From assembly GCF_002752675.1 (NCBI RefSeq), contig NZ_CP024608.1:4526001-4590000 (forward strand): a DNA stretch of 64,000 nt. The letters run 5' to 3'. The notes below the pieces were generated by a model. It saw only the letters and a program-made list of their open reading frames with translations. It was not told the origin of the DNA and made no database searches. The translations under genes were made by a program, and so were the position numbers. This DNA comes from Massilia violaceinigra. Its GTDB lineage: Bacteria; Pseudomonadota; Gammaproteobacteria; Burkholderiales; Burkholderiaceae_D. Of this stretch, positions 7,716 through 17,091 are shown piece by piece (within the stretch, counting starts at the first letter, position 1; the number at the start of each line of letters is the position of its first letter).

Positions 7716-10700
7716 TCAGGCAGCGCGCAGCACGATGACCACGCGGTGCGCGGCGCCATCGGCCTTCATCGGGATCAACGCCGCGCCGCCTTCGATCGGC
7801 GCTTCCTGGCCGTCGAGCGAGGCGGCCACCACCAGCGCGCCGTCGCCGATGGCGTCGTTGATCACTTCAATGTGGTAGCTGGTGGCGCCGTCCGGCAGGC
7901 GGTAGCGGATGCTGAAACGCGGCCACGCTGCCGGCACCACCGGCTTGATGCGGATCGCCGCGCCGCCCACCAGCGTAAAACCGAGCACCGATTCGAGCGC
8001 GACCCGGTAAGCCCAGCCGGCCGAACCGGTGTACCAGGTCCAGCCGCCGCGGCCCACGTGCGGTTCGGCCCCGTAGATGTCGGCCGCAATCACGTACGGC
8101 TCGACCTGGTAGCGCGCCACCGCTTCCGGCGTGAGTGTATGGCTGATGGGGCTGAGCATTTCGAGCAGCTGCGCGGCGCGCTCGTTGCGGCCCGCTTCGG
8201 CCACCGCGCGCACCGCCCAGCAGGCCGCGTGCGTGTACTGGCCGCCGTTTTCGCGCACGCCCGCCACGTAACCCTTGATGTAGCCTGGGTCCTGCACGGT
8301 GTGGACAAACGGAGGCGTCAGCAGGCGGATCAGGCCATCGTGGTCCGACACCAGGCGCTCTTCCATCGCGTCGAGCGCCTTCTGCGCGCGCTCTTCCGGC
8401 GCTGCACCCGAGATCACGGCCCAGGCCTGGGCCAGCGCGTCGATCTGGCATTCGTCGCTCTGGCTTGACCCCATCAGCGCGCCGTTGTCGTAAAAGGCGC
8501 GCCGGTACCAGGCGCCATCCCAGCCGTCGGCATTGAGCGCGCCGGCCAGATGGTCGCGGTAGGCGCTGTAGGCGGCGATACGGGCGCTGTCGCCACGCTT
8601 TTCGCACGCCGGCAGAAAGTCGCTGATGATGCGGAACAGGAAAAAGCCCATCCACACGCTCTCGCCGCGGCCTTCGCGTCCGACCCGGCTCATGCCGTCG
8701 TTCCAGTCGCCGGTGCCCATCAGCGGCAAGCCGTGCGCGCCTTTTGTCAGCGAGCGGTCCAGCGCTCGGCAGCAATGCTCGTACACGTCGGCGCTCACGC
8801 CCGCTTGCTGCGGCTGCAGGAATACTTCGTCTTCGCCGTCTTCCAGTTGCGGCGCGCTCAGGAAGCCCTCGACTTCATCGAGCACGCTCCAGTCGCCGGT
8901 GGACTGGAGATAGAAGGCGGTAATGTAGGGTAGCCACAGAAGGTCGTCCGAAAAGCGCGTGCGCATGCCCTTCTCCAACGGGGCCGGGTGCCACCAGTGC
9001 AGCACGTCGCCTTCCACGAATTGATGCGCGGCGTGCAGGCAGATCTGCTTGCGCGTCATCTCGGGCAGGGTGTAGATCAGGGCACTGGCATCCTGCAGCT
9101 GGTCGCGGTAGCCGAACGCGCCGCCGGACTGGTAAAAGGCCGAGCGGCCCCAGATGCGGCAGCTCAGGTTCTGGTAGGCCAGCCAGCCGTTGACCATCAG
9201 GTCGATCGCCGGCACCGGGGTGGCGATTTCGATGGCACCGACCGTGTCGTGCCAGAACTGGCGCACCTCAAGCAGCGCCTGGTCGACCGCCGCGCCGCTG
9301 CGGTAACGCCGTACCAGCGCCTGCGCATCCTCGCTGGAGGTGGTTTCGCCCAGCAGCACGGCAAATTCGACCTGCTCGCCGGCGGCGATGGTCAGGCGCG
9401 CCTGGAACGCGGCGCACGGATCGAGACCGGGGCCGGTGCGCCCATCCAGGCGCGCCTCGCCCAGGGCTGCCGGACGGGCGGTCGTGCCCTGGGGGCCGAT
9501 GAAGGCGGCGCGGTCGGCGCTGTGAAAGCTGGCGCTGGCCGGCGGCGCGACCAGGGCGGCGAAGGTCACGCCGTCCGCGAACGGGCCGGCCATGCGGTTG
9601 GTGGCCAGCAGCACGCCGGTGTCCCACGTGGTGCATATGTGGCGCGCGCTGTCCGCTGTGGCGCCCAGCACCAGCTGCTGGAACGAGAACAGCGACAGGG
9701 TGCGGCTGCGCGCATCGGTATTGCGCAAGCGGATGCGCACGATCTTGAGCGGGTCGTGGCGCGGCACGAACACCGTGCATTCCTGTTCGAAGCCGTAGCT
9801 GGCATGGCGGAAGGTGGTGTAGCCGAAGCCGTGCACCGCTTCGTAGCCGGCGGCGGCCGGCGCCGGGCCGGGCATGGGCGACCACCAGCTGCCGTCGTCC
9901 TCGTCGCGCAGGTACAGCGCTTCGCCGTGCGGGTCGCGTACCGGATCGTTGAACCAGGGGGTGAGCCGGTGTTCGCGGCTGTTGCGGCTCCAGGTGGTGC
10001 CGGCGCCGGTTTCGCTCACCAGCACGCCCACCTGCTCGTTGGCGATCACATTGGTCCAGGGCAGGGGCGGGCGTGACAGGCCCGTGGCGCCATCCCAGGC
10101 GAGCCGGATGACATATTCCCTGCCGTCGCTTGAGAAGCCGCCGTCGCCGTTGAAGAACTGCAGCGGCGCGGGTTCGGCGTCGTCCTGCGCGTGTTTGCGC
10201 TGCGGTGGACGGGGCGGCCGCAGGATGCTGGCGCGCGGCGCGAAGGCCGGCAGTTCGCCCTTGACCACCATGTGCGCCTGCGCGCTGATGCGTTCCAGGT
10301 CGGCGCTCAGCACCTGCATCGGGTCGAGCTGGGTGACCGGGCCTTGCAGGCCGGGCCAGTCGGCGGCGGCGCCGATCAGCACCAGATGCAGGGGCAGGGC
10401 CAGCGCTTCCCAGTAGCGCGCCGCGTCGAGCAAGGCTTGCGCATGCGGGTCGCGCGCACCGATCGCGTGCACCACGCACAGCACGCGTTCCTTGGGCAGG
10501 CCCAGGCCGTCGGGAACGGCATCGCTGGACACGCGCGCGTCGCCCGGGGCGCGCAGGGTGCTCTCGCCGTACAGGATTGCGGCGGCCAGCGCTTCGGCGT
10601 AGGCGGCTTGTTCGGTGTCCAGCGCCAGCGCGGTCAGGAGGGCGGCGCGGCGTTCGCCCGCCGTGCGCGCCGCCAGTTCCGGCGATGGTGCGCTCGCCAG

Positions 10701-11495
10701 CAAGGCCAGTGCGGCATCGCGGCTGCCCGCCGCGCCCAGGGTGAAGGCGATGACGGCATTCGCATCCGGCGTCAGCGTCACCTTGCGGCGCAGGCTGAAC
10801 GAGGGATCGAGCACATTGCCGGCTGTGCCAGACAGCGGCTCGCTCGTCGCCAATGCGGCTGGCGCGGCCAGGCTGCGGCCACGCCCGATGAAGCGTTTGC
10901 GGTCGGTCTCGATGCCGGCTTCCTCGCCGCCGCTGGCCGCATGCACCAGCCAGATACATTCCTCGCCGGCGCCGCGCGGACGGCGCCGCGCCAGCACAGC
11001 GCCGGATGCCGGAACCGATTCGGTCTGCACGAACAGCTTGGAAAAAGCAGGGTGCGCGGCTTCCGCCTCGCGCTTGTTCAGCACCACTTCCAGATAGCTG
11101 GTGACCTCGATGCGGCGTGCCCGCGTACCGGTGTTACGCAAGGTCAGGGTGCGCAGCTCGACGTCGCTCTCCGGCGCGACGACGATGTCGAGCCGCGCTT
11201 CGATGCCGAGGTGGCGGCAGGTCAGCCACGCACCGCCATCGTCGCTGCCGAAGCCATAGCGGGCGCCGGCGGCGGTGCAGGGCTGGGCGCCGACCGACCA
11301 GAACTCGCCGCTGTCGAGGTCACGCAGGTAGATAAAGTAGCCGTCGCCATCTTCCACCGGGTCGCCCTGCCAGCGCGTCAGCGCATGCTCGCCGAGGTCC
11401 GTCGCGCCGGTGCCGGCTGCCGTGACGAGCACCCGCAAATGACCGTTGGAGAGAAAGCGGGCGCCGGCGGCTGGGCTGAATGGAATCGGAGTCAT
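7716..11495 (-). CDS. GH94-family glucan phosphorylase-like protein, probable 1,2-beta-oligoglucan phosphorylase
   Basis: About 1259 residues. The C-terminal half is a GH94 catalytic unit: DWNDGM at residues 930-935 (the conserved region of the general acid), ENGGQYTHAACW, the IAADIYG and GRGGWTWYTGSAGW phosphate-pocket-type segments, and the IRIKPVVPAAWPRFSI C-terminal sandwich. The N-terminal half contains two successive beta-sandwich glycosyl-hydrolase-36-like units (roughly 1-380 and 430-720), as in the C-terminal part of cyclic beta-1,2-glucan synthase but without its GT84 domain. This layout matches 1,2-beta-oligoglucan phosphorylases (Lin1839 type), which are somewhat shorter. No signal peptide: cytoplasmic. 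An in-frame TTG at 11525 would overlap the promoter operator closely, so the ATG is preferred. The exact linkage is inferred from the adjacent GH144; cellobiose-type specificity is a less likely alternative. Confidence 0.8.
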   Translation of the reverse strand: MTPIPFSPAAGARFLSNGHLRVLVTAAGTGATDLGEHALTRWQGDPVEDGDGYFIYLRDLDSGEFWSVGAQPCTAAGARYGFGSDDGGAWLTCRHLGIEARLDIVVAPESDVELRTLTLRNTGTRARRIEVTSYLEVVLNKREAEAAHPAFSKLFVQTESVPASGAVLARRRPRGAGEECIWLVHAASGGEEAGIETDRKRFIGRGRSLAAPAALATSEPLSGTAGNVLDPSFSLRRKVTLTPDANAVIAFTLGAAGSRDAALALLASAPSPELAARTAGERRAALLTALALDTEQAAYAEALAAAILYGESTLRAPGDARVSSDAVPDGLGLPKERVLCVVHAIGARDPHAQALLDAARYWEALALPLHLVLIGAAADWPGLQGPVTQLDPMQVLSADLERISAQAHMVVKGELPAFAPRASILRPPRPPQRKHAQDDAEPAPLQFFNGDGGFSSDGREYVIRLAWDGATGLSRPPLPWTNVIANEQVGVLVSETGAGTTWSRNSREHRLTPWFNDPVRDPHGEALYLRDEDDGSWWSPMPGPAPAAAGYEAVHGFGYTTFRHASYGFEQECTVFVPRHDPLKIVRIRLRNTDARSRTLSLFSFQQLVLGATADSARHICTTWDTGVLLATNRMAGPFADGVTFAALVAPPASASFHSADRAAFIGPQGTTARPAALGEARLDGRTGPGLDPCAAFQARLTIAAGEQVEFAVLLGETTSSEDAQALVRRYRSGAAVDQALLEVRQFWHDTVGAIEIATPVPAIDLMVNGWLAYQNLSCRIWGRSAFYQSGGAFGYRDQLQDASALIYTLPEMTRKQICLHAAHQFVEGDVLHWWHPAPLEKGMRTRFSDDLLWLPYITAFYLQSTGDWSVLDEVEGFLSAPQLEDGEDEVFLQPQQAGVSADVYEHCCRALDRSLTKGAHGLPLMGTGDWNDGMSRVGREGRGESVWMGFFLFRIISDFLPACEKRGDSARIAAYSAYRDHLAGALNADGWDGAWYRRAFYDNGALMGSSQSDECQIDALAQAWAVISGAAPEERAQKALDAMEERLVSDHDGLIRLLTPPFVHTVQDPGYIKGYVAGVRENGGQYTHAACWAVRAVAEAGRNERAAQLLEMLSPISHTLTPEAVARYQVEPYVIAADIYGAEPHVGRGGWTWYTGSAGWAYRVALESVLGFTLVGGAAIRIKPVVPAAWPRFSIRYRLPDGATSYHIEVINDAIGDGALVVAASLDGQEAPIEGGAALIPMKADGAAHRVVIVLRAA

Positions 11496-11532
11496 GGGCA
11501 GGGAAAGGTGGTTTTCATTGGGCAAGACGCAA

Positions 11533-11546
11533 TGTAAGCGGTTACA
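11533..11546. promoter_or_regulatory. LacI-type operator upstream of the GH94-ATPase unit
   Basis: TGTAAGCGGTTACA is a near-perfect dyad (TGTAA-N-CG-N-TTACA) with the central CG that is the hallmark of LacI/GalR operators. It lies 38 bases before the GH94 ATG. A matching site precedes lacI itself. Confidence 0.75.
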
Positions 11547-11675
11547 TCGTGATAAATTTTACATGACATCGATGTTGAAACTGTGAAATTTCGACCATTA
11601 GCCCTACTTTTTTCAATGAAAAATTTACAGAAAAACCACGATGTGCTGAGCCCGATTGGGGTACATTAGTAAAAA

Positions 11676-11689
11676 TGTAATCGGTTACC
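11676..11689. promoter_or_regulatory. LacI-type operator upstream of lacI and the glucan operon
   Basis: TGTAATCGGTTACC is the same TGTAA-N-CG-N-TTAC motif as at 11533-11546, with one base off symmetry. It sits 39 bases before the lacI ATG, within the expected promoter. Together the two sites imply that one LacI-family repressor controls both divergent units and itself. Confidence 0.75.
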
Positions 11690-11727
11690 GGACTTCTATG
11701 CAAGAGGAATGACAAGGTGGCGTTTTT

Positions 11728-12768
11728 ATGGCGGTAACGATCAAGGATGTGGCGCGGGCGGCGAATGTGTCGGTCGCATCGGTGTCGCGCGCGTTGAACG
11801 GCAGCGGCACCGTCACCGAGGAGACGCGCAAGCTCGTGCTGGCTGCCGCGCGCAGTTTGCGCTACATCCCGCACAGTGGCGCGCGCAGCCTGTCGACCAG
11901 CCGCACCCAGACCATCGGCGTGGTGCTGCCGGACCTGCATGGCGAGTTCTTTTCGGAGCTCATTCGCGGCATCGATATGGCGGCGCACCGCCGCGGCCTG
12001 CACCTGCTGGTATCGAGTTCGCACGGCGACGCCGGCGAGGCGGCACTGGCCATGCGCGCCATGAGCGGCCGGGTCGATGGCCTGATCGTCATGTCGCCCC
12101 ATGTGGACGCCGGTTTTTTGGCCGACAACCTGGCCGACAGCCTGCCCATCGTGCTGCTCAACACACGCGCCACCGGCCACGATTGTTCGGCCCTGGCGGT
12201 CGACAACCATGGCGGCGCGGCCGACATGGTGCAGCACCTGGTGGAGATGGGGCACCGCAGCATCGTCATGATCGCCGGGCCGGCAGACAACTTCGAGTCG
12301 CAGGAGCGCCTGCGCGGCTTTCGCGAGACCATGGCGCGCCTGCTGCCTGGCGTGCCGGCGTTCGAGCCGGACGTGCTGCGCGGCGACTTCGGCGAGGAAT
12401 CGGGCTACCGCGCGGGTCAGCAGCTGCGCGCCCTGAAACGCCTGCCGGACGCGGTATTCGCCGCCAACGACATGATGGCGATCGGCTGCCTGTTCGCGCT
12501 GGGCGAGGGCGGCCTGGTGGTGCCGCGCGATATCGCGCTGGTCGGCTTCGACGATGTGCCGACGGCGCGTTTTGTCGCGCCGCCGCTGACCACCGTGCGG
12601 GTACGGATCACCGAAATGGGCAGCCGCGCGCTCGAATGCCTGGCCTTTGAAATCGAAAACCCGCAGGGAACGAAGAAAACCGTGCAGGTGGTGCAGACGG
12701 AATTGGTGGTGCGGCGCTCGTGCGGCGCGCATGCGCAGGGCGGCGCGGATAACAACATTAAAGAATAA
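11728..12768 (+). CDS. LacI-family transcriptional regulator of the glucan locus
   Basis: A 346-residue repressor-type protein. Residues 2-55 are the LacI helix-turn-helix and hinge: VTIKDVARAANVSVASVSRALNGSGTVTEETR, with hinge-like PHSGARSLSTSRT. The remainder is a periplasmic-binding-protein-like sensor (TIGVVLPDLHGEFFSELIRGI, FDDVPTARFVAPPLTTVR). It leads the plus-strand operon: the TonB receptor begins 18 bases after its stop. Two operators with central CG occur in the upstream divergent region, so autoregulation and control of the GH94-ATPase unit are likely. The inducer would be a short sugar, probably a beta-1,2-glucooligosaccharide by context; this is inference. Confidence 0.92.
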   Translation: MAVTIKDVARAANVSVASVSRALNGSGTVTEETRKLVLAAARSLRYIPHSGARSLSTSRTQTIGVVLPDLHGEFFSELIRGIDMAAHRRGLHLLVSSSHGDAGEAALAMRAMSGRVDGLIVMSPHVDAGFLADNLADSLPIVLLNTRATGHDCSALAVDNHGGAADMVQHLVEMGHRSIVMIAGPADNFESQERLRGFRETMARLLPGVPAFEPDVLRGDFGEESGYRAGQQLRALKRLPDAVFAANDMMAIGCLFALGEGGLVVPRDIALVGFDDVPTARFVAPPLTTVRVRITEMGSRALECLAFEIENPQGTKKTVQVVQTELVVRRSCGAHAQGGADNNIKE

Positions 12769-12786
12769 ATACAACTGGAGAAACGC

Positions 12787-15654
12787 ATGAAGATGAAAGC
12801 AGGCGTGCGCGAACTGCGCCGGGCATTGGTGGGATTGTCGACGGTGGCCATGCTGGCCGCCGCGCCGGCGCAGGCGCAGTTAAGCAGCGCCACCATCAAG
12901 GGACAAATCACGCAGAGCGGCGCGCCCGCGGCGCCGGCCACGCTGGTCGTCGCCAGTAACACGGCCACCGGCTACAACTACCGCACCACCACCGCCGCCG
13001 ACGGCAGCTATGTGCTCACCGGCCTGCCGCCGGGCGAGTATGCAATCAAGGTCGGCGGCCAGACCACGGAAAAGCTCACGCTGGCGATCGGCCAGACCGC
13101 CTCGCTCGACCTGTCGGTGGGCGCGGCCGATCCGGCGAATATGGCGCAGGTGGTCATTTTGGGCTCGGCCGCGCGGCGTGACGTCAAGACCTCGGAAGTG
13201 GGCACCAGCGTGTCGCGCGCGCAGATCGAAAGCCTGCCGCAGGTGTCGCGCAACTTCCTCGCCTTTGCCGACCTGGCGCCGGGCGTGCGCTTCGACGTCG
13301 AGGCCAAGACCGGCTACGGCTCCCTGCAGGGCGGTTCGCAGAACCAGGATAACGTGAACGTTTTCATCGACGGCGTCGGGCAGAAAAACTACATTCTGCG
13401 CGGCGGCATGTCCGGGCTCAACTCGTCGCGCGGCAATCCGTTCCCGCAGTCGGCGGTGGCAGAGTACAAGGTGGTTTCGCAAAACTACAAGGCCGAATTC
13501 GATCAGGTCAGCTCCACCGCGATCACGGCGATCACCAAGTCGGGCACCAACCAGCTGCATGGCGATGTGTTTTTTGACCGCACCGGCGCCAACCTGACCG
13601 CCTACGATCCATTCCAGAAGAAGAGGAAGGAAGAGGGCGTGGACCGCCCGCGCTACTCACAGAAGCAGTACGGCGCAACGCTCGGCGGGCCGATCAAGGA
13701 AGACGTGATGCACTATTTCGTCGCGTACGAAGGCAAACGGATCGACACGCCGCGCCAGGTCGTCGCGCAGCGCCAGGACTTGCTGCCGAACGCCGGCATC
13801 GTGCCGTCCCTGCTGGCGCAGGCCGGGTCCGCCACCTCGAAGTTCAAGGAAGACCTGGTGCTCGGCAAGCTCACCACGCGCATCGGCGAAGACCACCTGG
13901 TCGAACTGTCGACCCGCATCCGGCGCGAGAACGACCTGGTGCCTGAAGACTTCAAGCTGTCGGTGCCGGGCAACGAGAAGGACCGCAAGAACGATGAAAC
14001 GCGCTTTGACCTGAAACACGAATTCACGCGCGGCGACTTCCTCAACGAAGCGCGCATCGGCTACGAAAAATTCCACTGGAATCCGAGCGCCGCGCAATCG
14101 GCTCCCTACGTCAAATACGTGGTCTCGCCGAGTAACGAGACCAAGAACGTGGTCGATGTGCTGTTTACCGGCGGCTCGCCAGACTCCCAGGACCGCATGC
14201 AGAAAGGGCTCTCGTTCAGCGACAGCCTGACCTGGACGGGGTTGGCCGGCCACACGATCAAGGGCGGGGCCAAGATCAAGAAGGTCGACTTCGACCTGTA
14301 TGGCACTTCGCGCAGCATCGATATCCGGCGCGAGATGATCGACAACGTGACCGGCATCCCGCGCGTGTTCGAAATCTCGCCCGCCCTGGCGCCGACCGGT
14401 GTGAGCTACGTCGACCGCCAGTACGGCATCTATCTGCAGGACGACTGGAAAGTGACCAAGCAGCTCGAACTCAATCTCGGCCTGCGCTGGGATTACGAGA
14501 CGAATATGCTCAACGACAGCTACGTCACGCCCGCCGACCGTGCGGGCCTGTTCGGCAAGCAGGACCCGCGCGCGGGCGCGCCTGCGGGCCAGACCTATGC
14601 GCAGTCGCTGGCCAAGGGGGGGGTGACGATCGGCGACTACATCAGCACCGGCTCGAACCGCAAGTCGTTCAAGGATGCGTGGCAGCCGCGCGTGGGCATG
14701 TCGTACGACGTTTTCGGCAATAGCAATACCGTCTTCTTCGCCGGCGCCGGGCGCGCCTACGACCGCACCATCGCCAACGCGGCGCTGGACGAACTGCAAA
14801 AGAACTCGCAGCCGGGCGGCGAAATCTGGCTGATCCGCAGCGAACACGAACTGCCGTACACCGACCAGTTCAGCCTCGGCGTGCGCCAGGCGCTGGGCGC
14901 GTGGAATACCGAAGCCGGTGCGACGGTGTCGCGCAGCCGCAACCAGTTCAACTGGTTCGGCGGAAACCGCGACGTCAACGGCGGCTGGGGCAATGCCAGT
15001 CCGACCGATCCGATGTTCAGCTCCGTGCCCGGTTACGGCACCCTGATCCTGGGCGACTTCATTTCGCAGGCTAAAACCTCGTCGGCCTACCTGAAAGGCG
15101 ACAAGCCGTTTTCGACCACCTCCGGCTGGGGCCTGGCCGCCACCTACACCTACTCCAAGGGCGAGACCACCAACAAGGAGTGGACCAACGATCTTTTCAA
15201 CTGGACCTACGGGCGCTACGCCCATTCGTGGAATCCGTCGACCAACGTCGAGCGCCACCGCCTGGTGATGGCGGGGATGAGCGACCGCCTGCTCCCGTTC
15301 GGGATCATGCTGTCGTCCAAAGTCACCCTTGGCAGCGGCCTGCCGTACCGGATTACCGACTGCTCCAAAGGCTTCAGTGCCTGCGTGTCGCGCAAGGGCG
15401 ATGGCGGCTCGTTCCGCGAAGTGGACCTTGCCATGGCCAAGGATATCGGGGTCGGTTTCGGCAAGGTCTCGCTGCGGCTCGATGTCCTGAACGTGTTCAA
15501 CACGATTAACTACGCCGGCTACGACGCCTGGGGCGGTGGACCGGCCACCAACAATCCGAACTATCTTGGCGGCGACAACGTCAAGCTGGGAACGCCGGGC
15601 GAGGTTGGCGGCCCGATGCGCACGGTCAAACTGAGCGCGCGCTACGCATTTTAA
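12787..15654 (+). CDS. TonB-dependent receptor with carboxypeptidase-regulatory-like N-domain (Oar type)
   Basis: A 955-residue outer-membrane receptor. A signal peptide ends near LAAAPAQAQ (about residue 30). Residues 35-115 form a carboxypeptidase-regulatory-like beta domain (IKGQITQSGAPAAPATLVV, GSYVLTGLPPGEYAIKV), followed by a plug domain (TSVSRAQIESLPQVSRNFLAFADLAPGV, VFIDGVGQKNY, ITKSGTNQLHG) and a long beta-barrel that ends in aromatic RYAF, as outer-membrane proteins do. This type imports or captures large carbohydrates and proteins. GGAG sits just before the ATG. It is followed after 12 bases by the GH144 gene, so it probably takes up glucan fragments that the secreted glucanase releases. 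Confidence 0.9.
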   Translation: MKMKAGVRELRRALVGLSTVAMLAAAPAQAQLSSATIKGQITQSGAPAAPATLVVASNTATGYNYRTTTAADGSYVLTGLPPGEYAIKVGGQTTEKLTLAIGQTASLDLSVGAADPANMAQVVILGSAARRDVKTSEVGTSVSRAQIESLPQVSRNFLAFADLAPGVRFDVEAKTGYGSLQGGSQNQDNVNVFIDGVGQKNYILRGGMSGLNSSRGNPFPQSAVAEYKVVSQNYKAEFDQVSSTAITAITKSGTNQLHGDVFFDRTGANLTAYDPFQKKRKEEGVDRPRYSQKQYGATLGGPIKEDVMHYFVAYEGKRIDTPRQVVAQRQDLLPNAGIVPSLLAQAGSATSKFKEDLVLGKLTTRIGEDHLVELSTRIRRENDLVPEDFKLSVPGNEKDRKNDETRFDLKHEFTRGDFLNEARIGYEKFHWNPSAAQSAPYVKYVVSPSNETKNVVDVLFTGGSPDSQDRMQKGLSFSDSLTWTGLAGHTIKGGAKIKKVDFDLYGTSRSIDIRREMIDNVTGIPRVFEISPALAPTGVSYVDRQYGIYLQDDWKVTKQLELNLGLRWDYETNMLNDSYVTPADRAGLFGKQDPRAGAPAGQTYAQSLAKGGVTIGDYISTGSNRKSFKDAWQPRVGMSYDVFGNSNTVFFAGAGRAYDRTIANAALDELQKNSQPGGEIWLIRSEHELPYTDQFSLGVRQALGAWNTEAGATVSRSRNQFNWFGGNRDVNGGWGNASPTDPMFSSVPGYGTLILGDFISQAKTSSAYLKGDKPFSTTSGWGLAATYTYSKGETTNKEWTNDLFNWTYGRYAHSWNPSTNVERHRLVMAGMSDRLLPFGIMLSSKVTLGSGLPYRITDCSKGFSACVSRKGDGGSFREVDLAMAKDIGVGFGKVSLRLDVLNVFNTINYAGYDAWGGGPATNNPNYLGGDNVKLGTPGEVGGPMRTVKLSARYAF

Positions 15655-15666
15655 TAAGGGAAGTTG

Positions 15667-17091
15667 ATGAGAAAACGCTTGATGCCGATGGCGGCGCTGG
15701 TTGGCGCCATCGCGACGATGCCGCTGGCGCCGGCCGAAGCGGCGCCGGCCAGCACCGGCCCGGCGGCGGCGCTGCTGGACGACCTGTCCGAACGCACCTT
15801 CCGCTTTTTTTGGGAGACCGCCAATCCGGCCAATGGTCTGGTGCCCGACCGCTATCCGTCGCCGTCATTCTCCAGCATCGCGGCGGTCGGTTTCGGCCTG
15901 ACGGCGTACCCGATCGGCATCGAACGTGGCTACATCACGCGGGCGCAGGCGCGCGAACGCGTGCTGACCACCCTGCGTTTTTTCCGCAATGCGCCGCAAG
16001 GCAAGCAGGCGCAGGGCATGAGCGGCTACAAGGGCTTTTTCTATCACTTCCTGGACATGAAAACCGGCGCGCGCAGCTCCAAGTCGGAGCTCTCGACGGT
16101 CGACACAGCCTTGCTTATTGCCGGCGTGCTGCACGTGCAGTCGTATTTTGATGGCGCCGACAAGGAGGAGACGGAAATCCGCCGCCTGGCCGACGAACTG
16201 TATCGGCGCGTCGACTGGCAGTGGGCCCAGGCGCGCCCGCCTTCCATTGTCCTCGGCTGGCATCCGGAAACCGGCATGCTGCCTTACGACTGGCGCGGCT
16301 ACAACGAGGCGATGCTGGTGTACGTGCTGGCGCTGGCGTCGCCAACCTATCCGGTCGATCCGAAGGCGTGGGACGAGTGGACCAGCACCTACGACAAGAC
16401 CTGGGGCACCTCGTGGGGCCAGGAGCACCTGGGGTTCGCCTCGCACTTCGGACACCAGTATTCGCACGTGTGGATCGATTTCCGCGGCATCCAGGATGCC
16501 TACATGCGCAAGCGCGGTATCGATTACTTTGAAAACAGCCGGCGCGCCACCTATGCGCAGCAGGCTTACGCGGTCGCCAATCCGCTCGGCTGCAAGGGGT
16601 ACGGCGCCAAACTGTGGGGCGTAACGGCCAGCGACGGCCCGGCCGATGCCACCATCACCACCGACGGCAAGCGGCGTAAATTCCGCAGCTATGCGGGGCG
16701 TGGCATGGGCAAGGAGCATGCCGACGATTGCACCATCGCCCCGACCGGCGCGGCGGCATCGATCGCGTTCGCGCCGGAGATCGCCATTCCGGCGATTACC
16801 GACATGCACGCGCGTTACGGTAAGCAGATCTACGGTAAATACGGCTTCCTCGACGCCTTCAATCCGAGCTTCGACTTCGGCATCAAGCTGGCCAACGGAC
16901 GGCGCGTGCCGGGCTTCGGCTGGATCGACACCGACTACCTGGGCATCGACCAGGGGCCGATCCTGGCCATGATCGCCAACCACCGCGACGAATCGGTCTG
17001 GCGCGTCATGCGCGGCAATCCGGTGATCCGCACCGGCTTGCGCCGCGCGGGCTTCACCGGCGGGTGGCTGGAGAGCGAGGCCAAGCCATGA
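15667..17091 (+). CDS. GH144 endo-beta-1,2-glucanase (Glycoamylase family)
   Basis: A 474-residue secreted or periplasmic enzyme with a signal peptide ending near LAPAEAAPA. The body is an (alpha/alpha)6 barrel of the Pfam Glycoamylase family that defines GH144: LDDLSERTFRFFWETANPANGLVPDRYPS, SIAAVGFGLTAYPIGIERGYI, FFYHFLDMKTG with SELSTVDTALLIAGVL, GWHPETGMLPYDWRGYNEAM, SHFGHQYSHVWIDFRGI, and late FGWIDTDYLGIDQGPI. GH144 members cut beta-1,2-glucan to sophoro-oligosaccharides. Start at the ATG at 15667 with AAGGGAAG upstream; an in-frame TTG one codon before is not needed. Its stop overlaps the start of the binding-protein gene. The assignment is by pattern; a different activity within the broader family cannot be excluded. 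Confidence 0.85.
   Translation: MRKRLMPMAALVGAIATMPLAPAEAAPASTGPAAALLDDLSERTFRFFWETANPANGLVPDRYPSPSFSSIAAVGFGLTAYPIGIERGYITRAQARERVLTTLRFFRNAPQGKQAQGMSGYKGFFYHFLDMKTGARSSKSELSTVDTALLIAGVLHVQSYFDGADKEETEIRRLADELYRRVDWQWAQARPPSIVLGWHPETGMLPYDWRGYNEAMLVYVLALASPTYPVDPKAWDEWTSTYDKTWGTSWGQEHLGFASHFGHQYSHVWIDFRGIQDAYMRKRGIDYFENSRRATYAQQAYAVANPLGCKGYGAKLWGVTASDGPADATITTDGKRRKFRSYAGRGMGKEHADDCTIAPTGAAASIAFAPEIAIPAITDMHARYGKQIYGKYGFLDAFNPSFDFGIKLANGRRVPGFGWIDTDYLGIDQGPILAMIANHRDESVWRVMRGNPVIRTGLRRAGFTGGWLESEAKP

Noticed and set aside
7656..11537. Long plus-strand frames opposite the GH94 gene
   Set aside because: Arginine/alanine-rich shadows without family likeness; the minus-strand gene has clear catalytic motifs.
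13657..15258. Minus-strand frame of 533 codons opposite the TonB receptor gene
   Set aside because: Shadow frame; the receptor on the plus strand has signal peptide, plug and barrel.
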